Source: Thermomicrobiaceae bacterium (GTDB lineage: Bacteria; Chloroflexota; Chloroflexia; Thermomicrobiales; Thermomicrobiaceae). From it: a stretch of 5,817 nt of DNA. The position numbers and the translations under genes are program-made. Of the stretch, positions 1-5,714 are shown piece after piece. The stretch lies in contig SKKR01000427.1 in the NCBI GenBank assembly GCA_007123655.1, forward strand, positions 1 through 5,817, written 5' to 3'. Every line of letters begins with the position of its first letter. Position 1 is the stretch's first letter. The notes under the pieces are model-generated. The model did not search any database. It had not been told where the DNA came from and saw only the letters and a list, made by a program, of their open reading frames with translations.

Positions 1-2
1 GT

Positions 3-152
3 ACCGAAGAGCTGATGGAGCAAATGACCAGCGAACTGGTCAAAGCGGGTGAAGCGCGACCGGGCGATTATGCGTTGTTCGTGGGCAGCCTGGTGTTTCA
101 CAACGAACCGGGACACACCGACGCATTACACCTGCGCAGAGTCGGCGGTTAG
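3..152 (+). CDS. C-terminal fragment of probable pyruvate kinase (5' end outside window)
   Basis: The frame is open from the window edge and stops with TAG at 150-152, giving 49 residues. The fragment has a helix-like stretch (TEELMEQMTSELVKAGEA), then PGD, a hydrophobic strand (YALFVGSLVF), then EPGHTDALHLRRV. This order (helix, GD, hydrophobic strand ending in a small-residue loop, G-x-T, then a final hydrophobic/basic strand) matches the end of the pyruvate kinase C-terminal alpha/beta domain, where family members usually read GDLVV...AG...GTTN followed by a final strand. Pyruvate kinase converts phosphoenolpyruvate and ADP to pyruvate and ATP in the cytoplasm. The usual GTTN turn is here GHTD, so the match is by pattern rather than identity. 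No catalytic residues lie in this part. The stop overlaps the stop of the convergent PhzF-like gene by 4 bp. Another protein with a similar alpha/beta tail cannot be excluded. Confidence 0.55.
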   Translation, partial: TEELMEQMTSELVKAGEARPGDYALFVGSLVFHNEPGHTDALHLRRVGG

Positions 153-937
153 GCCAGCAACTCAGCATCGAGAACGGTTACCGCCTGCCCGCCAAGCCTG
201 ACACGGTCGCCGTGCAGTTCAACCCGCACGACCCCGCCGCGTCGCGAGGCCTGGTAGCCAGTTAACGCTTCCTTTCCGAGTCTTTCCGCCCAATACGGCC
301 CGAGAAAGCAGTGTGCCGAGCCGGTGACCGGGTCCTCGTCGATACCGGATGCCGGCGCGAAGAACCTCGAGACAAAATCGTAGGCCGGGTCATCAGACAA
401 AGCGGTAACGATCATTCCCCGACATTCCATCCTCTGTATTGCCGCTAGATCCGGCTGGAGGTTTCGGACCGCGTCCGCCGAATCAAGTTGGACAAGGACG
501 TCGAAGCGGTTTCGGGCGGCGTTGACGGCGCTCGTTCCGATGGCGGCTTCAAATGTAGAACCCTTAAGTTGAGCTTCAGGGGGTTCGGACGGGAAGTCCA
601 GCCGGATCTCCTCGCCATCGCGCTCGGCGGACAGGACTCCGCTTTTCGTATAGAAGATTGCCTTCTGGTCACCCGGCAGCGTGCCTGATTCCCAGAGTGC
701 GTGGGCGCTGGCGAGCGTGGCGTGTCCGCACAGGTCGACTTCCGTGCTCGGCGTGAACCACCGCAATCGAAAGCCTCCTTGCTCCGGCCAGAGAAATGCA
801 GTCTCGGAGACGTTCATCTCGGCGGCGACGTTCTGCATCCAGCCCGGGTCCGCCGGAGCGTCCAGGATACAGACACCGGCGGGGTTTCCGCTGAACGGAC
901 TGTCTGTGAACGCGTCGATCTGGCGTATTCGCGTCAT
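149..937 (-). CDS. PhzF-family phenazine biosynthesis-like protein (isomerase/epimerase fold)
   Basis: The protein has 262 residues, within the usual 260-300 of the PhzF/YddE/YHI9 family, which has a diaminopimelate-epimerase-like two-domain fold. Family signatures are clear. They are an N-terminal IDAFTDSPFSGNPAGVC (7-23), SETAF with the conserved glutamate at E45 (the position of the catalytic Glu of PhzF), RWFTPSTEVDLCGHATLA (59-76), and DEDPVTGSAHC (200-210) of the second domain. A Gly-Gly strand (RRGGVVRVEL, 232-241) follows near the end. PhzF itself isomerises dihydro-3-hydroxyanthranilate in phenazine synthesis, but most family members stand outside phenazine loci and have unknown substrates. 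No other phenazine genes are visible here, so that pathway should not be inferred. The ATG at 937-935 is preceded by GGAG nine bases upstream. It is the second gene of a unit with the LACTB2-like hydrolase, 34 bp after it. Confidence 0.93.
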   Translation of the reverse strand: MTRIRQIDAFTDSPFSGNPAGVCILDAPADPGWMQNVAAEMNVSETAFLWPEQGGFRLRWFTPSTEVDLCGHATLASAHALWESGTLPGDQKAIFYTKSGVLSAERDGEEIRLDFPSEPPEAQLKGSTFEAAIGTSAVNAARNRFDVLVQLDSADAVRNLQPDLAAIQRMECRGMIVTALSDDPAYDFVSRFFAPASGIDEDPVTGSAHCFLGPYWAERLGKEALTGYQASRRGGVVRVELHGDRVRLGGQAVTVLDAELLA

Positions 938-971
938 CCAGCGTTACTCCTCTCGTGCGATCGAGATCTGC

Positions 972-1799
972 TCAACATCGCCGGTACAGCACCGATCCCT
1001 CCGCGTCGATCCGCTGTACCTCCAGTTGCCGTTCCAGCTTCTCCAGATGCAGGATAACGTTCCCCGTTACGTCGTTGATGAGATCCTGCGGAAGTTCGCC
1101 GTAGAGCTGATCCCGGATCTTTTCAGCCGGCAGTGGGTCACTGTTCAGGATCTCCAGGATCTGTCTCTCTCGTTCCAGCCTGCGATGCACGAAGCGTTGC
1201 AGGGCCTCGGGCCCGTTTTCCACGGGTTCGCCGTGGCTCGGATACAGGGGGTTCGATCCGCGCCGGGCCATCAACTGGAGCGAATCAATGTAGTCGGCAA
1301 GGTCACCCCAGGGCGGGAATATGGCGGACGACCCCCATCCGGTCACGAGGTCGCCAACGATCGCGAAGTTCTCGCTCGTCTCGACGAACGAGAGGTGTCC
1401 CGCCGCGTGTCCGGGCGTGAGCACCGCTTCGAACGCATATCCGGTGTGCTTCAGGATTTCGCCAGTCGCAATCGGACCGTCGAGTTCGATGTCGTGCGGA
1501 GTTGCGTGGAGCTCGGGAAGCTCGAGTTCATGAAAGCGGATCGGCGCGCCGGTATGTCTCCTGACCTCGTTCGCGCTCTCACCGTGGTCAATGTGCACAT
1601 GAGTCAGCCAGATCTCGGAAACGACTGGATTCCCGAGTCCGTTCAGCGTGTCCACCACGGTGTCGAGCCCTGGCATTGATCCTGGATCGATGAGCACAAC
1701 GGGGTTCTCGCCGATGATGAACATGTTGGTCGGGTCGTCCATGACGTCGCCGTTCGGCACCTCAACACATCTCAAACCCGGTCTCAGTGTCCTGATCAT
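972..1799 (-). CDS. Metallo-beta-lactamase-fold hydrolase, LACTB2-like with C-terminal winged helix
   Basis: This 275-residue protein is a complete MBL-fold hydrolase. Metal ligands are visible in order: THVHIDH (66-72, the HxHxDH motif), TPGHAAGH (128-135, third-site histidine H131), GD at 149-150 (bridging aspartate) and PSHG (187-190, H189). Residues from about 205 to 262 (RRLERERQILEIL...LYGELP...VILHLEKLERQLEV) match the small winged-helix domain found at the end of LACTB2-like proteins. Known members of this group are two-metal hydrolases of RNA or thioesters; the substrate here cannot be read from sequence. No signal peptide is seen, so it should be cytoplasmic. The ATG at 1799-1797 is preceded by GGAG at four bases and GGAA at nine. 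It is first in a two-gene unit with the PhzF-like protein, and divergent from the histidine kinase gene across 55 bp. Confidence 0.92.
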   Translation of the reverse strand: MIRTLRPGLRCVEVPNGDVMDDPTNMFIIGENPVVLIDPGSMPGLDTVVDTLNGLGNPVVSEIWLTHVHIDHGESANEVRRHTGAPIRFHELELPELHATPHDIELDGPIATGEILKHTGYAFEAVLTPGHAAGHLSFVETSENFAIVGDLVTGWGSSAIFPPWGDLADYIDSLQLMARRGSNPLYPSHGEPVENGPEALQRFVHRRLERERQILEILNSDPLPAEKIRDQLYGELPQDLINDVTGNVILHLEKLERQLEVQRIDAEGSVLYRRC

Positions 1800-1854
1800 G
1801 TCGCTCCGCTTCCGCGTAACCCATTGAAGTTAGCGTATCATCCGGTTAGACCCC
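1800..1854. promoter_or_regulatory. Divergent intergenic region (hydrolase / histidine kinase)
   Basis: These 55 bp separate two divergently read genes and must hold both sets of initiation signals unless promoters lie inside coding sequence. On the plus strand TATCAT at 1836-1841 is a five-of-six match to a sigma70-type -10, but no good -35 lies 16-18 bp upstream. Transcription would begin near 1848, only about seven bases before the TTG at 1855, so either the message is nearly leaderless or translation starts at one of the later in-frame codons (GTG 1879, ATG 1891). On the minus strand the ribosome-binding bases of the hydrolase occupy 1804-1813. No convincing minus-strand promoter was found. 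There is a short inverted pair, TAACC (1817-1821) and GGTTA (1844-1848), of doubtful meaning. Confidence 0.4.
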
Positions 1855-2964
1855 TTGATCGAGGGATCGAGCGGAACGGTGCTGGACAGGATGTCGCGAG
1901 AATCGTTGCTCGAGGCGAGTCAGACACTACTGCAGGCTGTCACGGCGGATGAACTCGAAGACTTGATACCGAAGGCATTCGCGAGTGCGCTGCCGTCGCG
2001 GTCGTGGTGCCTGTTCTTTCGCGACAGCATCGAACGGGAGACACCCAATCCTGACGGTCACCAGGTCCTCTGCATTCCGCTCCGAGAAGCCGGTGAAGTT
2101 CTGGGAACTGTTCTGATCTGCTCCAGTGACCCGATGTTCGAACTGAATGCCCGGCAGGAAGCCGATCTGGGGGAAATCGCCCGGCTGGCCGGTGTCGCGC
2201 TTGCGAGCCGGATCGAATCGGATCTGGCCCGCGAACAGGCCAGGGCCGAGGCCGCGGAAGTCCGCTTCGATATGATCGGGATGCTCGCCCACGAGATGCG
2301 GACGCCACTCGCCTCGATCAAGGGATATGCCTCCGCGCTGCTTCTCGAAGAACTCGAACTCGACAGTGATACGTTGCGGGAGTTTCTCCAGGCGATCGAT
2401 GAAGAAAGTGACCGCCTGAATCAGATGGTGACGCATCTGCTCGATTCCACGGTTATCGAAGCTGGAGCGCTCGAGTTGCAGCGCGAACCGGTTTCCATGC
2501 CTCCTCTTATCAGGAAGACCACGGACACGATGTCGCGACGGACCGACCGCCACCGGATAATAACGTCATTCACTGATGATCTGGTCCCGGTGTTTGCCGA
2601 TGAAGACCGGGTTCAGCAGGTGTTGATCAATCTGATCGACAATGCGATCAAGTATTCTCCCGATGGCGGTCTCATCGTCGTCCGGTGTCGTCGGATCAAC
2701 GACGAACTGCTGGTTCAGGTGTCTGATCAGGGTATCGGGATCGCGCCTGAGCATCTGAACAAGCTTTTCGAACGATTTTTCCGGACCGAGCAGCGGAGAG
2801 CGCTCGGGGTGAGCGGAACCGGGCTTGGCCTTCCCATCGCGGACGCGCTTGTTCGCGCGCACGGTGGGAGAATCTGGGCGGAGAGCACAGTCGACCACGG
2901 CACGACGCTGTCGTTCACATTGCCGATCATCAGGGAATCAGGTGTCAGCCGACATGAAGACTGA
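1855..2964 (+). CDS. Soluble sensor histidine kinase with N-terminal GAF-like domain
   Basis: This 369-residue kinase has no transmembrane segment, so it should sense a cytoplasmic signal. Residues about 14-120 look like a short GAF-type domain (WCLFFRDS at 51-58; CIPLREAGEVLGTVLICS at 73-90; then the closing long helix). A charged helix (about 120-138) leads to the H box, MLAHEMRTPLASIKGY (143-158), with phosphoacceptor H146. The ATP-binding domain carries the N box (LINLIDNAIKYSP, 257-269), G1 (DQGIGI, 291-296), F box (LFERFF, 304-309) and G2 (GTGLGL, 321-326). It is therefore catalytically complete. The start is uncertain: TTG 1855 has no ribosome-binding site, while in-frame GTG 1879 (GAGGGA 12 bases upstream, GCGGA 3 bases upstream) and ATG 1891 would remove 8 or 12 residues without touching a domain. 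It overlaps the response regulator gene by 23 bp, which points to co-translation and a cognate pair. The ligand is unknown. Confidence 0.93.
   Translation: MIEGSSGTVLDRMSRESLLEASQTLLQAVTADELEDLIPKAFASALPSRSWCLFFRDSIERETPNPDGHQVLCIPLREAGEVLGTVLICSSDPMFELNARQEADLGEIARLAGVALASRIESDLAREQARAEAAEVRFDMIGMLAHEMRTPLASIKGYASALLLEELELDSDTLREFLQAIDEESDRLNQMVTHLLDSTVIEAGALELQREPVSMPPLIRKTTDTMSRRTDRHRIITSFTDDLVPVFADEDRVQQVLINLIDNAIKYSPDGGLIVVRCRRINDELLVQVSDQGIGIAPEHLNKLFERFFRTEQRRALGVSGTGLGLPIADALVRAHGGRIWAESTVDHGTTLSFTLPIIRESGVSRHED
2932..2936 (+). promoter_or_regulatory. Ribosome-binding site that sets the response regulator start
   Basis: AGGGA here lies inside the end of the kinase gene and stands five bases before GTG 2942. 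The next in-frame candidate, ATG 2954, has no purine-rich element at a suitable distance. This favours GTG 2942 as the start and makes the two genes overlap by 23 bp, an arrangement typical of translational coupling. Confidence 0.6.
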
Positions 2965-3673
2965 TGACACGTCAACGCGTGACGAACCGGCGACGGTTCT
3001 TGTCGTCGAAGACGAGCCACGGCTCGTGCGACTGATAGAGACTCTGCTGGCGTCGACCGGTCATCACGTCGTTGTGGCGAGGGACGGACAGACGGCGGTC
3101 GAGCAGGCAGCGCTGGAGCAGCCCGATCTGATCATTCTGGATCTCCTGCTGCCGGGGGCGATCGACGGCTTCGAAGTCTGCCGGCGGGTGCGGGAGTTCT
3201 CAACCGTTCCGATCATCATGCTGACTGCCCGGGCACAGGAACAGGACAAGCTGCGCGGTTTTTCGCTCGGCGCGGACGATTATGTAACCAAGCCGTTTAG
3301 TGCCAGGGAACTGCTCGCACGGGTCAGTGCCATTCTCCGACGCAGCCGTGGCGCTGATGAGAGCACCGGCCTGATTGAGATCGGCGATCTGATCATCAAT
3401 CAGGCAACCTATCGGGTAACGGTAGGAGACAGCGAGATCAACCTGACGCCGACAGAGTATCGGTTGCTCTTCACTCTGGCGCAGCATGCTGGCCAGGTGG
3501 TGCCTCACCGGAGTCTCCTTTCGCAGGTCTGGGGACCGGAATACAGTGACGAAATCGAGTACCTCCGCACCTACATCCGCTACCTTCGCAGGAAGATTGA
3601 GCCTGATCCGGAGCGTCCCCGGTTCATTCTGAACCGCGCCGGCATCGGTTACTTCCTCTCGGACGGTTCCTGA
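2942..3673 (+). CDS. OmpR/PhoB-family response regulator
   Basis: From GTG 2942 the protein has 243 residues. The receiver domain spans about 18-134. It has the acidic pocket VVEDEP (E23, D24), phosphoacceptor D67 in LIILDLLLP, T95 in MLTAR and K117 in VTKPF. The C-terminal winged-helix DNA-binding domain spans about 145-240, with the family hallmarks LTPTEYRLLFTLA (168-180), the recognition region SDEIEYLRTYIRYLRRKI (202-219) and the closing hairpin NRAGIGYFL (231-239). It should be a phosphorylation-activated transcription factor paired with the overlapping kinase gene. One oddity is the loop after D67, which reads LLLPGAIDG: nine residues from D67 to the conserved Gly instead of the eight in PhoB, OmpR and KdpE. 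ATG 2954 is a possible alternative start, four codons later. Candidate target repeats lie just downstream, ahead of glutamate dehydrogenase. Confidence 0.95.
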   Translation: MSADMKTDDTSTRDEPATVLVVEDEPRLVRLIETLLASTGHHVVVARDGQTAVEQAALEQPDLIILDLLLPGAIDGFEVCRRVREFSTVPIIMLTARAQEQDKLRGFSLGADDYVTKPFSARELLARVSAILRRSRGADESTGLIEIGDLIINQATYRVTVGDSEINLTPTEYRLLFTLAQHAGQVVPHRSLLSQVWGPEYSDEIEYLRTYIRYLRRKIEPDPERPRFILNRAGIGYFLSDGS

Positions 3674-3724
3674 CAGGCCTTCGATCACTCTCCACGTTCG
3701 CGCGCGGCCAACTCTCTCATGACA

Positions 3725-3763
3725 TTCTCACGCTAACCCACCCGGTTCTCACCGGTTTCTCAC
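3725..3763 (+). promoter_or_regulatory. Phased direct repeats, candidate OmpR/PhoB-type operator
   Basis: TTCTCAC occurs exactly at 3725-3731, 3746-3752 and 3757-3763. A degenerate copy (AACCCAC, four of seven matching) sits at 3735-3741. The starts step by 10, 11 and 11 bp, so every unit faces the same side of the helix. Tandem direct repeats of about 11 bp are the known binding pattern of OmpR/PhoB-family regulators, and such a regulator ends 51 bp upstream at 3673. The array lies 16 bp before a TTGACA box, a usual place for an activator. That this regulator binds here is inference. Confidence 0.5.
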
Positions 3764-3779
3764 GCCGCCTCCAGCACAC

Positions 3780-3785
3780 TTGACA
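3780..3785 (+). promoter_or_regulatory. Consensus -35 box of candidate glutamate dehydrogenase promoter
   Basis: TTGACA at 3780-3785 is a perfect sigma70-type -35 hexamer. At 17-18 bp spacing the sequence (CGATCC or GATCCA, about 3803-3809) is a poor -10, and the best nearby alternative (CAAGAT, 3808-3813) is spaced too far. This may mean that the promoter needs an activator, or that the hexamer match is fortuitous. Confidence 0.4.
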
Positions 3786-3825
3786 CAGCAACAAGTCGGA
3801 CTCGATCCAAGATGACAGGTCGCTC

Positions 3826-3834
3826 AGGAGAGGT
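3826..3834 (+). promoter_or_regulatory. Ribosome-binding site supporting a GTG start
   Basis: AGGAGAGGT precedes GTG 3844, with its AGAGG core (3829-3833) ending ten bases before the start and AGGAG (3826-3830) thirteen before. No ATG lies in frame until codon 89, well inside the conserved region, so this site confirms GTG as the start of glutamate dehydrogenase. Confidence 0.6.
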
Positions 3835-3843
3835 AGACAGAAC

Positions 3844-5154
3844 GTGGCAACGACCATAGAACCGAGGACGACGACAACGAGGGTAGTTGATGCGAAGCAA
3901 GGATCCGTTCTGCTTCGTGACAGCCAGCAAAACGTGCGAGACGCGGCCGAGACGCTTGAGATCGGCCGTTCACTCTTTAATCTGCTGGATCAGCCGGAGC
4001 GTGAAATAACTGTGACACTTCCCGTCGAACTGGATGACGGACGAGTCGAAGCATTCACCGGCTATCGAGTGCAGCATTCCCGTGTACTCGGACCGGGCAA
4101 GGGTGGCATGCGGTTTCACCCCGATTCAGATCTGGACGAGGTTCGCGGCCTGGCCGCCCTGATGACCTGGAAGTGCGCGCTGCTTGATCTGCCGTTCGGC
4201 GGTGCGAAGGGTGGGGTTGTGTGCGACCCATCGGTGCTTTCCACCGGTGAACTCGCCCGGATCACGCGCGCGTTCGCGAACGCCCTGACGCCGATGATCG
4301 GCTCGAGGGAAGACGTCCCGGCGCCGGACGTGAACACTGATGAGCGCATGATGGCCTGGTTCCTCGATGAGTATGAGCGCCGGACTGGCAAACACGATCC
4401 GTCTGTGGTCACCGGTAAGCCGATCGCGCTCGGCGGGATTCCTGGCCGCGGGGAGTCGACCGGTCGCGGGGTTGCGCTGATCACGGTGGCGATGCTTGAG
4501 CGCCAGTGGATCAAACCGAGGAACGCCCGCGTCGTGATTCAGGGGTTCGGAAAGGTTGGCAGTGAAGCGGCCAAGCGCCTGCACGAACTCGGCGTGAAGG
4601 TCATCGGGATCTCGGATGTTAGCGGAGGACTCTACAACCCAGACGGCCTGGACATCCCGAGAATCGCCCAGAGTATTCAGTGTCAGCCGCCGAAACTGCT
4701 CCGGGAATACGGTGGCGAGGATGCGCAACGGATCTCCGGCGAGGAGATGCTTTCCCTGGAGTGCGATGTCCTGATTCCCGCGGCGCTGGAAGGCGTCATT
4801 ACCGCCGAAACCGCGCCTCAGATCAACGCCAAGATCATCGTCGAAGGGGCTAACGGCCCGACGACGGCCGAAGGCGACCGGATCCTGGACGAGCGTGGAA
4901 TTCTCGTGGCCCCGGACATTCTGGCAAACGCCGGAGGCGTCGTCGTCTCCTACTTCGAATGGCTCCAGGGGCTGCAGGGCAACCGCTGGACACTGGATAG
5001 CGTCCGGACGCAACTGGATGCCCGAATGCGGGATGCATTCGAAGCGGTCGTATCGGAGTCCGAGCGCCGCAAGATCTCATTGCGGCAGGCGGCATACGTT
5101 ATAGCAGTTGAACGGGTTGCGCGAGCGGTAAGCCTTCGCTGGAGCCCCATGTAG
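3844..5154 (+). CDS. gdhA: Glutamate dehydrogenase (Glu/Leu/Phe/Val dehydrogenase family)
   Basis: This 436-residue enzyme matches the length of bacterial hexameric glutamate dehydrogenases. It interconverts glutamate with 2-oxoglutarate and ammonium in the cytoplasm, using NAD(P). The substrate domain shows GPGKGGMRFHPD (83-94, K86), MTWKCALLDLPFGGAKGG (107-124, with K110 and catalytic-type K122) and VPAPDVNTDERMMAW (158-172, with catalytic-type D162). The linker GGIPGRGESTGRG (197-209) leads to the Rossmann domain with GFGKVG (234-239). The second beta strand ends in GISDVSG (255-261); an acidic residue here (D258) often goes with NAD rather than NADP preference, but this is tentative. The closing segment VAPDILANAGGVVVSYFEW (355-373) is typical of the family. 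Activity on glutamate rather than leucine or phenylalanine is judged from the GPGKGGMRFHP and APDVNTDE forms. The first 25 or so residues are Thr/Arg-rich and variable. It is likely cotranscribed with the next gene 17 bp downstream. Confidence 0.93.
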   Translation: MATTIEPRTTTTRVVDAKQGSVLLRDSQQNVRDAAETLEIGRSLFNLLDQPEREITVTLPVELDDGRVEAFTGYRVQHSRVLGPGKGGMRFHPDSDLDEVRGLAALMTWKCALLDLPFGGAKGGVVCDPSVLSTGELARITRAFANALTPMIGSREDVPAPDVNTDERMMAWFLDEYERRTGKHDPSVVTGKPIALGGIPGRGESTGRGVALITVAMLERQWIKPRNARVVIQGFGKVGSEAAKRLHELGVKVIGISDVSGGLYNPDGLDIPRIAQSIQCQPPKLLREYGGEDAQRISGEEMLSLECDVLIPAALEGVITAETAPQINAKIIVEGANGPTTAEGDRILDERGILVAPDILANAGGVVVSYFEWLQGLQGNRWTLDSVRTQLDARMRDAFEAVVSESERRKISLRQAAYVIAVERVARAVSLRWSPM

Positions 5155-5171
5155 CACACTGGAGTTGAACT

Positions 5172-5696
5172 ATGGCGCAGGTACAATACGCGGACCGAAC
5201 CACAACCGAGGATCTGGCGTACGCATGCCGGAGCATCGTCGCCGGATCGATTGCGGTAACTACCGGCAGAATGGATCTGGAGTCACCGGCCGAGACCGTC
5301 ATGCGGATTCAGTCCGGTGATATGGACGCAATCGAACATCTGCGGCATGAGCTTGCCGGGCAGATTGCCTGGCTGATCGTGCGGGCTGATGATTCGGTAC
5401 GGTCGGTGTTTCTGGAACACAACGTCCCCGAGGCGGAAGAGATGGAGCCGCCGGAAGTCGGACTCTCTGATGTCATCCGGCTCGTGGTGTATAGTGAGCG
5501 AAAGACGGCCGCGCTGGGCTCGCTCCTGGACGCGCTCGATCAGGCGCTGGTTGATGCGATGAGCGAGCATGTTGGGCGGCTCTCTCCCGGCTTCGTGCAG
5601 GCGGAGATCGTGGACCGGGAGGAAGCGCGGCGCATTCGTTCCGGGTTGCGGGGATTCCGCCCGTCACCGATGTGGCTCGCGTCACGGGAGGAATGA
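5172..5696 (+). CDS. Conserved-looking protein of unknown function, 174 residues
   Basis: I do not recognise this family. The reading frame is credible: GGAG at 5161-5164 stands seven bases before the ATG, it follows the glutamate dehydrogenase stop by 17 bp, and base use resembles its neighbours. The product is acidic in the middle (EAEEMEPPE, 87-95) and basic near the end (EEARRIRSGLRGFRPSP, 150-166). Helix is likely at about 38-70 and 106-133. The hydrophobic run LAGQIAWLIV (61-70) is too short to span a membrane, and no signal peptide is seen. There is one cysteine (C19) and no evident metal or nucleotide motif, so an enzyme is not suggested. Position implies cotranscription with glutamate dehydrogenase upstream and a MerR-like gene 18 bp downstream. 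A role as a small regulatory or partner protein of either is possible but unproven. Confidence 0.75.
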   Translation: MAQVQYADRTTTEDLAYACRSIVAGSIAVTTGRMDLESPAETVMRIQSGDMDAIEHLRHELAGQIAWLIVRADDSVRSVFLEHNVPEAEEMEPPEVGLSDVIRLVVYSERKTAALGSLLDALDQALVDAMSEHVGRLSPGFVQAEIVDREEARRIRSGLRGFRPSPMWLASREE

Positions 5697-5714
5697 GGGA
5701 AGTCAGGAAGGCAG

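Noticed and set aside
149..937. Phenazine biosynthesis cluster
   Set aside because: Only a PhzF-family member is present; most of this family has no role in phenazine synthesis and no other phenazine genes are seen.
681..1679. Long plus-strand open frame opposite the hydrolase and PhzF-like genes
   Set aside because: It lies antisense to two genes with intact family motifs, its translation shows no recognisable domain, and high G+C favours long antisense frames.
1817..1823. TAACCCA shared between the divergent region and 3734-3740, considered as a common operator
   Set aside because: A single shared heptamer between two short regions is expected by chance about half the time, and the TTCTCAC repeats are absent from the divergent region.
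1927..2553. Minus-strand open frame opposite the histidine kinase
   Set aside because: It is fully covered by the kinase coding sequence, with no ribosome-binding site or domain seen.
3742..3755. CCGG-TTCTCA-CCGG considered as a terminator hairpin
   Set aside because: The stem is only four base pairs, no T-run follows, and the sequence is better explained as part of the direct repeats.
4126..5013. Long minus-strand open frame opposite glutamate dehydrogenase
   Set aside because: The plus strand encodes a full-length enzyme with all motifs; the antisense product is Arg/Pro/His-rich and has no recognisable domain.
5079..5110. Promoter-like TTGCGG ... TTATAG near the end of glutamate dehydrogenase
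   Set aside because: The matches are weak, lie inside coding sequence, and the next gene is close enough to be cotranscribed.
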